A stretch of 64,000 nucleotides of DNA from Mucilaginibacter sp. PAMB04168 (GTDB lineage: Bacteria > Bacteroidota > Bacteroidia > Sphingobacteriales > Sphingobacteriaceae). A program made the position numbers and the translations under genes. Location of the stretch: contig NZ_CP155079.2 in the NCBI RefSeq assembly GCF_039634365.2, positions 2,418,001 through 2,482,000 on the forward strand, written 5' to 3'. Numbering within the stretch: the first letter of the stretch is position 1; each line of letters begins with the position of its first letter. The notes under the pieces are model-generated. The model made no database searches. It was not told the DNA's origin and saw only the letters and a program-made list of their open reading frames with translations. This document shows, piece after piece, positions 9,544 to 19,271 of the stretch.

Positions 9544-10728
9544 ATGCAGAATTTAGAACAGACTTTCAGATGGTTTGGCCCCAATGATGAGGTTACTTTA
9601 GCCGACATCAAACAAACGGGAGCAACAGGGATCGTAACCGCACTGCATCATATACCTTGTGGTGATGAGTGGACAATGGATGAAATTGAGAACCGGAAGC
9701 GTATGATTGAAGCATCTGGTTTAAATTGGTCTGTAGTTGAAAGCGTAAATGTGCATGAAAGTATAAAAGTGGGGGAGCCTGACAGAGACAAGTATATTGA
9801 GCGTTATAAAAAGTCACTAAAAAACCTTGCTGCTCATGGCCTTAAAGTAGTGTGCTATAATTTTATGCCGGTGCTTGACTGGACGCGTACTCATTTAGAC
9901 TTCAGATTACCCAACAATGCCAGCGCCTTACGGTACGATTCGACAGCACTTACTGCGTTTGATTTATATATTTTAGAAAGGGCAGAGGCGTTCATTTACA
10001 CATCCAAAGAACAACAGGCGTATGCAAGGAAGTATTTAGACGCATGTACTGCAAGTGACATACAGTTGCTCAGCAATACCATTATGGCGGGCTTGCCAGG
10101 CACCGATGATGTTTTCACAGTTAGTGAATTCAAGCAGCACCTAAGGCGTTATGCAAATGTTGACAGCAAAAAGCTAAAAGAAAACCTAGCCTACTTTCTA
10201 AGGGCTATAATTCCAACTGCCGAAGAAGTAGGTATTAAAATGTGTATACATCCTGATGACCCTCCATTTCCGATATTAGGTTTGCCACGGGTGGTTTGTA
10301 CAGAGAGCGACTTGCTGGATGTTGTAAACTTTGCACCGTCGCCAAGTAACGGCATTACTTTTTGTACCGGATCATTGGGCGCAAACCAGCAAAATGATTT
10401 ACCAGGCATGGTAGCAAGGCTAGGCAGCCACATTCATTTTTTACACCTGCGGAATGTGCAGCGCGAACCTGATGGAAGCTTTTATGAAGCTGAGCATTTA
10501 AGCGGTAGTACAGATATGGCTGCAGTAATGGAGAACGTTATTTTAGAGCAATTAAAACGTGTTGCAGCTGGCCGTACTGATATAGCAATACCCATGCGTC
10601 CAGATCACGGTCACAAGCTGCTTGATGATTACAATAGAAACACTTATCCGGGTTACAATATAATTGGCCGCCTAAAAGGCCTCGCCGAATTGCGCGGCTT
10701 AGAAATGGGCATCAAAAGTATGCTGTAA
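9544..10728 (+). CDS. uxuA: Mannonate dehydratase
   Basis: Cytoplasmic enzyme of hexuronate catabolism: D-mannonate to 2-keto-3-deoxygluconate plus water. Characteristic blocks are FRWFGPNDEVTL at the N terminus, GIVTALHHIPCGDEW, the metal/substrate region CIHPDDPPFPILGLPRVV and FCTGSLGA, and a C-terminal RPDHGHKL segment. Length 394 is typical. No uxuB or uxaC is in the window, so the rest of the glucuronate route must be elsewhere. Its presence beside GH115 (which releases glucuronate) supports a glucuronoxylan reading of the locus. Confidence 0.93.
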   Translation: MQNLEQTFRWFGPNDEVTLADIKQTGATGIVTALHHIPCGDEWTMDEIENRKRMIEASGLNWSVVESVNVHESIKVGEPDRDKYIERYKKSLKNLAAHGLKVVCYNFMPVLDWTRTHLDFRLPNNASALRYDSTALTAFDLYILERAEAFIYTSKEQQAYARKYLDACTASDIQLLSNTIMAGLPGTDDVFTVSEFKQHLRRYANVDSKKLKENLAYFLRAIIPTAEEVGIKMCIHPDDPPFPILGLPRVVCTESDLLDVVNFAPSPSNGITFCTGSLGANQQNDLPGMVARLGSHIHFLHLRNVQREPDGSFYEAEHLSGSTDMAAVMENVILEQLKRVAAGRTDIAIPMRPDHGHKLLDDYNRNTYPGYNIIGRLKGLAELRGLEMGIKSML

Positions 10729-10740
10729 AAAGATCAGTTT

Positions 10741-10775
10741 AAATGCTTAGGCTGGATTGAACCGCCTAAGCATTT
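10741..10775. terminator. Hairpin terminator between uxuA and the hybrid regulator gene
   Basis: A perfect 12-bp stem, aaatgcttaggc (10741-10752) with gcctaagcattt (10764-10775), loop of 11 bases, between the convergent stop codons at 10728 and 10780. A T-rich tract follows on the plus strand (tgctttta); on the minus strand the flank is weaker. Confidence 0.7.
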
Positions 10776-10779
10776 GCTT

Positions 10780-13700
10780 TTATTTAACAACAGCCTGGTT
10801 GGCAAATTCTTTAGGCGTAAAACCAAATTCATCTTTAAAACAGCGCCTGAAATAATCTATATCTAAAAAGCCAACCATATACGCTACTTCATTTACGTTT
10901 AACTTGTTCTGCTCTAAAAGTTGCGCAGCACGTTTTAACCGCACACTCCTAATAAACTCTACAGCAGTTTGGTTAGTAAGCGCTTTAATTTTACGGTAAA
11001 GTGTAACTCTGCTCATACCAACCTCTTTGCCCAATTCCTCAACGCTTAAGGTTGGCTCGGCCATGTTGGCCTCAATATACTTCATTACACGTTCTAAAAA
11101 TTTTTCGTCGGGTGAGGTGATGGCTGCATTAGTTGGCTGCAGGGTAATCTCCCGTCTATAACGTTCTCTTAGCTTCTGTCTGGAGTCTAACAAATTCCAT
11201 ACACGGGCTTCTAACATGGTGAGGTTAAAAGGCTTCGTGATATAGTCGTCAGCGCCGGTTTCCAAACCCTCAATGTTAAATATGATAGGTGTACGCGCTG
11301 TTAATAATATAACCGGCACATGGCTTGTACGTGCATCAGCTTTTAATTTACTGCAAAGCGTAATGCCATTCATTTCGGGCATCATTACATCGCTTATAAT
11401 GATATCCGGAACAAGTTCTAACGCTTTTTGCAGCCCCACAGCTCCATTTTGAGCAGTATGAATCTCAAAATCGGGCTCAAAATGCGACGAAACAAATTCC
11501 TGAACTTCCAGGTTGTCTTCAACTATAAGCAGTATTAGCTTTTCCTTTCCTGCATTTTGTAAAACTTGCTGTTTGCGCTTCTGTATGGCCAATCTGGATG
11601 CAGATGAGATCTCACTTTCGCGATAGGCATCCAAGTCTTCACTGTTTTTATAATCAGCAATCACTTCATCTTCTGATAAATGCTCTTTCCCTACGCGAAG
11701 AATAATTCTGAACACCGTTTTTCCCTGTTGCTGCGGTGTTGCAACTGTGCTTTCTACGTGCATGGTGCCTTTATGCAGTTCTACCAAGCCTTTTGAAAAT
11801 GCCAGGCCAATACCCGTTCCTTTAGTGTTAATACCCTTGTCGTCAAAATGCGTAAACTGATCAAATATCTTGTCTATTTGGTGAGGGGGAATACCTATGC
11901 CATTATCTTCAATTTCGATGATTAGATTTGAAGGTTGCGTATCAAGCTGTTTGATGTATACAATAACCTGTCCGCCTTCGTTAGTAAATTTCAGTGCGTT
12001 TGATAATAAGTTGTAAATTACTTTTTCCAGCTTATCACGATCATACCATATCCTTATTCGCTGTTGTTCGGTCATTAACTTAATGCGAATGCGGCGGTGA
12101 TGTGCATAAGATTCAAAGGCCATTAAAATTTCCTTCACAAAACGCACAATATTACCTTCTGCAGCCTGCAGCTTCATGTTTCCCGATTCAAATTTTCTAA
12201 AATCAAGCAATTGATCAATCAGCCGCACCAGCCTCTCTCCGTTACGTTGTATAAGCCGCAATTGGTTTTGAGTTTTATTATTTCCCTCATTTAAACCTAT
12301 CAGCTTATCAATCGGTGCTAAAATTAAAGTAAGGGGTGTCTTTATTTCGTGCGATATGTTGGTGAAGAAGCTTAGTTTGCGCTGGGCAAGTTCCTGGTCC
12401 TTTTCATGACTCATGTGTTGAAACTTCAACTCATGTGTAAGCTTACTGGTTTTTACCAAATGATAGTATACCATGTAGAGTACCAAACCTAAAATGCACA
12501 CATAAAGCAAATAAGCCCACCAGGTTTTCCACCAGGGAGGAAGCACAGTGATATGAACTGTTTTAATTTCATCCGTCCAAACGCCATCATTATTAGCTGC
12601 CCTGATTTGAAAAACATACTTCCCAGCGTCTAGATTGGTATAAGTGGCTGTTCGCTGATTATTTACATAATGCCATTCATCATCGTAAAAACCGCGTAAA
12701 CGGTAAACGTATTGGTTCTTGTCGGGGTTCAGGTAATTTAAAGCAGCGAATTTAAATGTTATAAATGCCTGGTCATGTGTTAGTGTAATATCCTCGGTTT
12801 CGTCTATTGGTTTGCTAAGTGGTGAATTTTCAGCACCCAAATTAGCCGGATTGTTTTTGATCAGAAAGTCGGTGATAACAACTTTAGGCTTAAACGTATT
12901 GTAAATAATTTTATTAGGGTAAAAGGCAGTTAAGCCGTTTATACCACCAAAAAGCAGTTCTCCGTCTTCGCCGGTTTCTGCCGCGCCCGATGAAAACTGG
13001 TTGCTTTGCAAGCCGTCGTCAACCGTGTAGTTCATGATGCGCAGTGTGTTTTTACTAAAAGGAAGCGTAAAGCTTTTGAATATTATTTTCGATAGTCCCT
13101 GGTTTGTGCTTAACCATAGGTTTCCATCAACATCTTGTTTTATAGCATGTATTACACCATTGTTCAGGCCTTCATTAGTGCTTATGGTATAAAAATGTTT
13201 CGAACTCCGGTCATAATAACTTACGCCGCCACCTTTGGTGCCTACCCAAAGCCGGTTTTTGGAATCAGCAAATAAAGACAGTATCGTATTATGCTGTAAG
13301 CTGTAAGGTTTACCATCATGATGTAAAAACTGGGTGAAACGGTTGGTTTGAGCGTCAAAGTAGCTCAAGCCATGTTCGGTACCTACCCACAACCCATCCT
13401 CCGAATCTTTAAGGAGGCAAAAGCCGGTGTTGCCGCTTATGCTATTACTGTTGTTAGCATTGTGAAGGTAGGTACTGAACTTACCATCTTTGCCCATAAA
13501 TTTTAAACCCCTGCCATCGGTGCCCATCCAAACGCCGTTTTTTGCTGCCAATACAGCAAAAACTTGTTTGTTTTCTGGTTTGCTGTCGTTTTCGGTTATG
13601 TCAAAATTGGTGATTAGTCCACTTTTAGTATCCATATAGCTTAATCCATCGTAGGTGCCTATCCAAAGATTTTCTTTTTCATCTTTAGAAAGCGATTTGA

Positions 13701-14958
13701 CAATGTTTTGCTGCTCACTGTTAATGATAAAAGCTTTTTGAATTCCTTTATTTCTGTCGATATAATTGAGCCCGCCGCCTTCGGTACCTACCCAAAGTGC
13801 GCCATTATCGTTTATTATAGAACTTACTACCCGATGGCTTAACCCGGCCTTATTACTTGATTTTTCTCCTATGTATGAAAAATTATTTCCGCCGGATGAA
13901 AAGAAGTTAAGGCCTCCCGCATAGGTGCCCAACCAAATGTTACCTGCCCTGTCTCTAAAAATATTTCTTACCGAGTTGTGACTAATGGTTTTAGTATCAT
14001 AAGGGTTATACTTATGGTTTGTAAACGTATTGGTTTGCATATTTAAAATGCTCAACCCATCGCGCGTACCAATCCACATTTCTGTGTCACTATAAGGTAA
14101 AAGCGACCTTATAATATTTGTTGGCAAACTTTTGTTATCGCTTTTGCTATGCAGGTAATGTGTTGTTTTATTGGTTAGTATGTTATAGCGGTATAAGCCG
14201 CCACCTTCTGTACCAAACCACAATTCGGCATTTTTACTTTGTTTAATAACCCTAATGTTGCTTTTGCTAAGGTCAATATTCTCTTGGAGGCCTGCCGGCA
14301 GTGGCATTGGCTTTTGAGTTGAAAGATCGATACGTTTTAGGTTTTTGCCAATGCTTACCCATAATGTTCTGTCGGCATCCTCAAAAATAGCCTGCACCCG
14401 TTTGCTGGTGCCTGTACTTTGGTTGGAAGATTTTATAGTGTAATCGACTACCTTATTTGTTTTATAATCATATCGTTTTAAGCCACCAAAAGTGCCGATC
14501 CAAAGGTTCCCAAAGCTGTCATATAAAAAAGAGGTAATAAATTCGTTCGTGCCCGACTCGCTATTAGTGCCGGTACTTACTTTTCGGAAACTCTCTGTGT
14601 GTTTGTCAAAGCAATTCAAACCATCTGAGGTGCCAACCCATAAATTACCCCTGGGGTCCTCCAGGAGGGCATTTATTTGACTATGACTTAAACTTTTCGA
14701 GTTATTGTCCTCATGCTTATAAATACTGAATTCGTAACCATCGTACTTATTCAGTCCATCCTCGGTACCTATCCAAATAAATCCGGTTTTATCTTGCGTT
14801 ACACAAAAGACAGTGTTTTGCGACAGGCCCTCGTTAATGGTAAGGTGTTTAAAATTCAGATGTTGTGCCCATGCCCGTTTGCCTACCGATGCCATTAGGA
14901 AGGGTAGCATAACCAACATCATTACACGTAGCAATGTAGTCTTGGTTTTCAAGATCAA
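10780..14958 (-). CDS. Hybrid two-component system regulator (HTCS)
   Basis: One 1392-residue protein combining sensor and DNA-binding regulator. Signal sequence (to ~32); periplasmic beta-propeller made of many Reg_prop repeats of the form G-x-LWVGT-x-x-GL; Y_Y_Y domain (~725-800); one membrane helix (~808-834); HisKA with phospho-His ~870 in NISHEIKTPL; HATPase (DNGIGIP, GTGIGLA); receiver domain with phospho-Asp ~1190 in ISDVMMPEMNG; C-terminal AraC-type helix-turn-helix (~1284-1392). Such proteins sense oligosaccharides in the periplasm and activate polysaccharide loci; the flanking GH10/GH115/UxuA and sulfatase/GH2 genes are the likely targets. Confidence 0.95.
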   Translation of the reverse strand: MILKTKTTLLRVMMLVMLPFLMASVGKRAWAQHLNFKHLTINEGLSQNTVFCVTQDKTGFIWIGTEDGLNKYDGYEFSIYKHEDNNSKSLSHSQINALLEDPRGNLWVGTSDGLNCFDKHTESFRKVSTGTNSESGTNEFITSFLYDSFGNLWIGTFGGLKRYDYKTNKVVDYTIKSSNQSTGTSKRVQAIFEDADRTLWVSIGKNLKRIDLSTQKPMPLPAGLQENIDLSKSNIRVIKQSKNAELWFGTEGGGLYRYNILTNKTTHYLHSKSDNKSLPTNIIRSLLPYSDTEMWIGTRDGLSILNMQTNTFTNHKYNPYDTKTISHNSVRNIFRDRAGNIWLGTYAGGLNFFSSGGNNFSYIGEKSSNKAGLSHRVVSSIINDNGALWVGTEGGGLNYIDRNKGIQKAFIINSEQQNIVKSLSKDEKENLWIGTYDGLSYMDTKSGLITNFDITENDSKPENKQVFAVLAAKNGVWMGTDGRGLKFMGKDGKFSTYLHNANNSNSISGNTGFCLLKDSEDGLWVGTEHGLSYFDAQTNRFTQFLHHDGKPYSLQHNTILSLFADSKNRLWVGTKGGGVSYYDRSSKHFYTISTNEGLNNGVIHAIKQDVDGNLWLSTNQGLSKIIFKSFTLPFSKNTLRIMNYTVDDGLQSNQFSSGAAETGEDGELLFGGINGLTAFYPNKIIYNTFKPKVVITDFLIKNNPANLGAENSPLSKPIDETEDITLTHDQAFITFKFAALNYLNPDKNQYVYRLRGFYDDEWHYVNNQRTATYTNLDAGKYVFQIRAANNDGVWTDEIKTVHITVLPPWWKTWWAYLLYVCILGLVLYMVYYHLVKTSKLTHELKFQHMSHEKDQELAQRKLSFFTNISHEIKTPLTLILAPIDKLIGLNEGNNKTQNQLRLIQRNGERLVRLIDQLLDFRKFESGNMKLQAAEGNIVRFVKEILMAFESYAHHRRIRIKLMTEQQRIRIWYDRDKLEKVIYNLLSNALKFTNEGGQVIVYIKQLDTQPSNLIIEIEDNGIGIPPHQIDKIFDQFTHFDDKGINTKGTGIGLAFSKGLVELHKGTMHVESTVATPQQQGKTVFRIILRVGKEHLSEDEVIADYKNSEDLDAYRESEISSASRLAIQKRKQQVLQNAGKEKLILLIVEDNLEVQEFVSSHFEPDFEIHTAQNGAVGLQKALELVPDIIISDVMMPEMNGITLCSKLKADARTSHVPVILLTARTPIIFNIEGLETGADDYITKPFNLTMLEARVWNLLDSRQKLRERYRREITLQPTNAAITSPDEKFLERVMKYIEANMAEPTLSVEELGKEVGMSRVTLYRKIKALTNQTAVEFIRSVRLKRAAQLLEQNKLNVNEVAYMVGFLDIDYFRRCFKDEFGFTPKEFANQAVVK

Positions 14959-15413
14959 TGAAATTTATAAATGGTTATTTAAAGATACTAAAAAAATGTA
15001 GTGCCTGTAACATTTACCGTTAACAGATATGCCGCTTTTAATTGCAGTATATAAACTGACATTGATATAGATGTATTTGCAAGTAATTTAAAATCAGTAT
15101 TATATAGATTTTGTTGCCTATGGTTCCTGCGCTATTATAGGACATGTACAAGGCCGAGACGACACTTTTGACCTGTAGAATTGAACAATACATCAGGAAT
15201 ACGGATACCTGCAATTACAACATTATTATGAATTACCGTAGATGATAAAACGTTCTCTACTGCAAAAGCAGACATAAAGGCAAGTCCGGTAATTGTTCAT
15301 GTCGAGCAGGTGGCCATACTTGTAGCTGTTATCCATACAAGCAGTGGGAGAGGGTTGGGCTATTTATCAACGACAGGCTCCCGGTCTCTTTTAAGAACGA
15401 GTAATTGATAGCC
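14959..15413. other. 455-base intergenic region, no gene seen
   Basis: Between the HTCS start and the sulfatase stop. It probably contains the HTCS promoter in its left part. An imperfect AT-rich inverted repeat (aaaatc at 15090, gatttt at 15107) is the only symmetric signal I noticed. No reading frame of credible composition and no RNA gene was recognised. Confidence 0.5.
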
Positions 15414-17090
15414 TTACTTACCCGGTTTAGGTAGTACTTGGTTTTTAGTGGCCCAAGCGTTCCACAGGCTATCTAATTCCTTAACCTTTTTGGGGTACCT
15501 TAACGCTATATCGGTTAATTCGGTTTTATCCTTGTCCATATTATATAACTCCCACGGCATGTCTGAGCTTAGCTTAACCAACTTCCATTTACCTGCTCTT
15601 ACTGAGCGTCCGTTCACATGTTCGTTGAAAATAAAATCATGAGCTTTACCAGGCAAGTTTTTAAAAGCCGGCACCAGGCTAATGCCTTGCATGGGGGTTA
15701 TGTGATGGCCTTTGTAAGTAGAAGGATATTCCGCTTTTGATAACTCTACAACGGTGGGCATAAAGTCCATCACGTGTTCAACCTTATCGGTTATGCTTCC
15801 TTTTTTTAACTTCAGGCCCTTTGGCCAATATGCAATAAATGGTGTACGTACCCCACCTTCATAAGATTCCCTTTTCCAGTATCGCAGAGGAGTGTTGGCT
15901 ACATTGGCCCATTCCTGGCCTATAGAGGCGTAAACGGTTTGCGGTCCAGGCATTACGTCCTTGTTTTTTGGATAAATAATGAGTTGGCCACTACGCGTTT
16001 GACCCGGTCTGTCAAAACCAGGCTCAAGCACTTGCGCAACTTCCGGACTGGCCCCGTTATCACTTAAAAACATGATTAGCGTATTTTCCAATTGTCCGGT
16101 TTGACGCAGTGTTTTAATGATGCGTCCAATGCCCTGATCCATACGGTCAATCATGGCAGCATGTACCGCCATCACCCGCGCATCCCATTCTTTTGTGAGG
16201 TTGCTTTCCCAGCTCTTATTGCCATACAGAGGCGACAGGGGCTGCGTTGCCGGATCTATCAGCCCTTGTGCTATCATCTTCTTGTAGCGTGCTTTACGTA
16301 TGGCCTCCCAGCCTGCCTCGTAAGTGTCTTTATACTTGTTGATGTCGGTAGGTAATGCTTGTACCGGCCAGTGCGGTGCATTGTGTGCTACGTATAAAAA
16401 GAAGGGTTTATTTTCCTTGCTAAACCGCTGGATGTATGACGATGCCGTGTCGTTAATGGCATCAGTGTGATAATAGTTTTTAGGAAGCTTTTCAACAGGC
16501 TTAGTTCCGTTGACTAAACTAAACGGATCAAAGTGATCTATTACGCCCCATATGGTGCCATAAAACTTCTCAAACCCTCGGCTGGTGGGGTACTGCTCAA
16601 TAGGAGAAAACAACGGGTAATTAACTTGATGGTTGAGCCACATCAATTGCTCTTTAGGATCGCTCTTTTCAACCGTGTTAGATACATGCCATTTACCTAC
16701 CATCCCGGTGTGGTACCCTGCCTTTTTAAGTACCTCGGCAAGTGTAACCGTATTCTCTGTAAGATATCCGCGGTAAGCTGGCTGGTGCTGATCGCGCGTC
16801 ATGCTGCCGATGCCTGCTTGCTGGTTATATAAACCAGTTAGTAAGGAAGCCCTGCTTGGACAACAACGCGATACGTTATAAAACTGAGAAAATCGTAAGC
16901 CATTAGCAGCTAGGTAGTCGAGGTTAGGTGTATTAATCTCGCCGCCAAAAGCACCGATATCTGAATATCCTAAGTCGTCAGCCAGTATAATAATAATATT
17001 AGGACGTTTATATTTTGACTTCCGTGGTTGAGCAAATCCAACAGCAGCTGCGGCAAATAAGATAATAAAGACTTTTATGCAGTTTTTCAT
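15414..17090 (-). CDS. Secreted arylsulfatase (S1 family, formylglycine type)
   Basis: Export signal MKNCIKVFIILFAAAAVGFAQ; I prefer the ATG at 17090 because it starts the signal peptide directly, although the frame opens at 17102. IIIILADDLGYSDIG gives the first metal site. NVSRCCPSRASLLTG carries the sulfatase signature C-x-P-S-R, whose first Cys (80 counting from the 17102 start) would be converted to formylglycine. GKWH and HNAPHWP segments supply active-site Lys/His, and FLSDNGAS further metal ligands. It would remove sulfate esters from a glycan or aryl substrate. An anaerobic-type or FGE maturase is not in the window. Confidence 0.88.
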   Translation of the reverse strand: MKNCIKVFIILFAAAAVGFAQPRKSKYKRPNIIIILADDLGYSDIGAFGGEINTPNLDYLAANGLRFSQFYNVSRCCPSRASLLTGLYNQQAGIGSMTRDQHQPAYRGYLTENTVTLAEVLKKAGYHTGMVGKWHVSNTVEKSDPKEQLMWLNHQVNYPLFSPIEQYPTSRGFEKFYGTIWGVIDHFDPFSLVNGTKPVEKLPKNYYHTDAINDTASSYIQRFSKENKPFFLYVAHNAPHWPVQALPTDINKYKDTYEAGWEAIRKARYKKMIAQGLIDPATQPLSPLYGNKSWESNLTKEWDARVMAVHAAMIDRMDQGIGRIIKTLRQTGQLENTLIMFLSDNGASPEVAQVLEPGFDRPGQTRSGQLIIYPKNKDVMPGPQTVYASIGQEWANVANTPLRYWKRESYEGGVRTPFIAYWPKGLKLKKGSITDKVEHVMDFMPTVVELSKAEYPSTYKGHHITPMQGISLVPAFKNLPGKAHDFIFNEHVNGRSVRAGKWKLVKLSSDMPWELYNMDKDKTELTDIALRYPKKVKELDSLWNAWATKNQVLPKPGK

Positions 17091-17150
17091 AGCGTCAGTC
17101 AAGTTGAATGTAAATATATAATTGCAAAGCTTTCATCTAACAGGCTGTAT

Positions 17151-17180
17151 CGTGCAAAGTAGACAGTAATATGTTGCACG
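17151..17180. promoter_or_regulatory. Inverted repeat in the sulfatase / GH2 divergent promoter
   Basis: cgtgcaa (17151-17157) and ttgcacg (17174-17180) form perfect 7-bp arms separated by 16 bases, about 60 bases upstream of the sulfatase start and 100 upstream of GH2. Spacing suits a dimeric regulator contacting successive major grooves. A candidate operator only. Confidence 0.35.
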
Positions 17181-17278
17181 GCCACGGTCTCTGAACATCT
17201 ATAAGACCGGGAAATCTGAACGATTTGACGGGTGCGCTACGCAATTGCACCTATTATATTGCGATACCGATATTAAAG

Positions 17279-19066
17279 ATGAAAAACTTATACCTTCTGA
17301 TTGTTGCTATCCTTTCAGGGGCTTTTGCATTTGCTCAGCAAGTGCCACGTCCCGAGTATCCCCGTCCTCAATTTGTTCGTAACGATTGGGTTAATCTTAA
17401 TGGCACTTGGACTTACGCCCTCGATCAGGGAGACTCTGGCTTAGAGCGAGGCCTCACAGCAAGTAAAGGATTTCCTGGTAAAATTACCGTTCCGTTTTGT
17501 CCGGAAAGCAAATTATCAGGTGTAGGTTACACAGACTTTATCAATGCCATGTGGTATCATAAAAATATCAGTATACCGATAGGCTGGAAAGACAAAAAAA
17601 TATTACTGCATTTTGGAGGGGTTGACTACCGCTGCGACGCCTATATTGACAGTCAGTTAGTGGCTACTCATTTTGGCGGCACATCTGCCTTTACGTTTGA
17701 TATCACATCTTTTGTAAAAGCCGGCTCGTCGCACAATCTGGTGTTATCTATAAAAGACGATACCCGCTCAGGCATACAACCGTTGGGCAAGCAAGCTTAT
17801 AAATACAACTCCAGCGGGGCAAGATACACACGTACCACCGGTATTTGGCAAACGGTTTGGATGGAGGCGGCAGCACCACTCGGACTGGAAAGTTGTAAGA
17901 TTATACCTGACTTAGATCAAAGCAGGTTTACGGTTATGCCAGCTTTCTTTGCTTTTAGAGGACAAAGGTTAAGAGTTACCGTGAAAGACGGAGACAGGAT
18001 AGCCGGTCAGCAAACTATACCCGCAAGTAACAGCGCTATGGCCGTCATTGAGCTGGAAAATATAAAACCGTGGAGCCCTGAGAATCCATTTTTGTATGAC
18101 TTTATATTAGAAGTGCTGGACATGAATGGTGAGGTGATTGATAAGGTAACCTCTTATGCTGGAATGCGTAAAGTACATATTCAAGACGGTTGGGTTTATT
18201 TGAATAACCAGCCCCGATATTTGCGCTTTGTACTGGACCAGGGCTTTTATCCGGACGGCATCTGGACTGCACCTACCGACGAGGCCATGAAACATGATAT
18301 TGAATTGAGTATGCAGGCCGGGTTTAATGGTGCCCGTTTGCATCAAAAAATATTTGAGGAACGTTTTCATTACTGGGCCGATAAAATGGGGTATTTAACC
18401 TGGGCAGAAGCAGCCGATTGGGGAGGCGACCGCACTAAGCAGCTTACCATGAAGAATATTACCGAAGAATGGATTGAGACTGTGCAACAGCGTATCAATC
18501 ATCCATCCATTATTGGATGGACACCGCTCAATGAACTTTGGATAACCGACGAAACAGAGTACCCTCGCTTTAACGAAGGTATTTATAATTTAACAAAAGC
18601 TTTAGATCAAACCAGGCCCATAATTACCGCTGCCGGTGGAGAAATTTACAAGGCAGATATTTGGAGTGTGCATGACTATAGCCAGGATGCAACAACGTTT
18701 GGACAGAAGCTGCAACTAAAGACCGGGAAGTTTGATTTTTCACAATACCACATATCGAAAAAGGCACGGTATGAAGGACAGCCAATAATGGTAAGTGAGT
18801 ACGGGGGCATAAAATGGCTTAGTGATCAAAAATATGCAGGATCGTGGGGTTACGGAAAAGGCCCTAAATCGCTGGACGAATTTTATAGCCGGTTGGAGTT
18901 GCTGACCGGTACAATATTAAAATCTAAACACATAACTGGCTATTGCTTTACTCAGTTGACGGATGTTGAGCAAGAACAAAACGGTATTTATACCTACGAT
19001 AGAAGGCCTAAATTTGACATGAAAAAAGTTCGTAAAGTATTTAGTGCTATACCAAGTAATAAATGA
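17279..19066 (+). CDS. GH2 family glycoside hydrolase (beta-galactosidase/glucuronidase type)
   Basis: The frame opens at 17225, but the ATG at 17279 starts a clean signal peptide (MKNLYLLIVAILSGAFAFAQ), giving 595 residues. The sugar-binding jelly-roll (~25-200) contains HFGGVDYRCDAYIDSQ; an Ig-like domain (~205-300) follows; then the TIM barrel. Acid/base Glu419 lies in GWTPLNELW and the nucleophile Glu507 in MVSEYGG, both canonical for GH2. Substrate specificity within GH2 cannot be read directly. Divergent from the sulfatase and possibly co-regulated with it through the shared intergenic region. Confidence 0.88.
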   Translation: MKNLYLLIVAILSGAFAFAQQVPRPEYPRPQFVRNDWVNLNGTWTYALDQGDSGLERGLTASKGFPGKITVPFCPESKLSGVGYTDFINAMWYHKNISIPIGWKDKKILLHFGGVDYRCDAYIDSQLVATHFGGTSAFTFDITSFVKAGSSHNLVLSIKDDTRSGIQPLGKQAYKYNSSGARYTRTTGIWQTVWMEAAAPLGLESCKIIPDLDQSRFTVMPAFFAFRGQRLRVTVKDGDRIAGQQTIPASNSAMAVIELENIKPWSPENPFLYDFILEVLDMNGEVIDKVTSYAGMRKVHIQDGWVYLNNQPRYLRFVLDQGFYPDGIWTAPTDEAMKHDIELSMQAGFNGARLHQKIFEERFHYWADKMGYLTWAEAADWGGDRTKQLTMKNITEEWIETVQQRINHPSIIGWTPLNELWITDETEYPRFNEGIYNLTKALDQTRPIITAAGGEIYKADIWSVHDYSQDATTFGQKLQLKTGKFDFSQYHISKKARYEGQPIMVSEYGGIKWLSDQKYAGSWGYGKGPKSLDEFYSRLELLTGTILKSKHITGYCFTQLTDVEQEQNGIYTYDRRPKFDMKKVRKVFSAIPSNK

Positions 19067-19201
19067 CGATCTAATTGGCGGTCAAAAACCAGCCGTTGTT
19101 TATGAACTGGGCAACAAGAGCCAGTAATGGCAAAAATGGGCACCTAATCGATTATAGTATAGCGCGCAAAGCGGAAAATTTGACATCACGTAACAACTCA
19201 A

Positions 19202-19244
19202 AAATTTAAAATCTTTTTAAATATTTTAAAAAGATTTTAAATTT
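19202..19244. promoter_or_regulatory. 43-bp palindromic operator candidate for the ROK regulator
   Basis: A perfect 20-bp inverted repeat (19202-19221 with 19225-19244) around the 3-base centre tat, ending 27 bases before the ROK start codon. It is built only of A/T runs with a central aaaatcttttt half-site, resembling in character the AT-rich operators of Mlc/NagC-type ROK repressors. Its position over the promoter or 5' UTR suggests autoregulation and control of the downstream NagB-PIG-L gene. Confidence 0.7.
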
Positions 19245-19271
19245 CTATATTTACAATTCGCAGAAAACACA

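Noticed and set aside
10191..10433. Antisense frames inside uxuA and other long genes
   Set aside because: These follow from codon composition of the real gene; no signal or family motif supports any of them.
15090..15112. Imperfect aaaatc/gatttt repeat upstream of the HTCS gene, similar to the ROK half-site
   Set aside because: The arms are only 6 bp in AT-rich DNA and the rest of the palindrome is absent.
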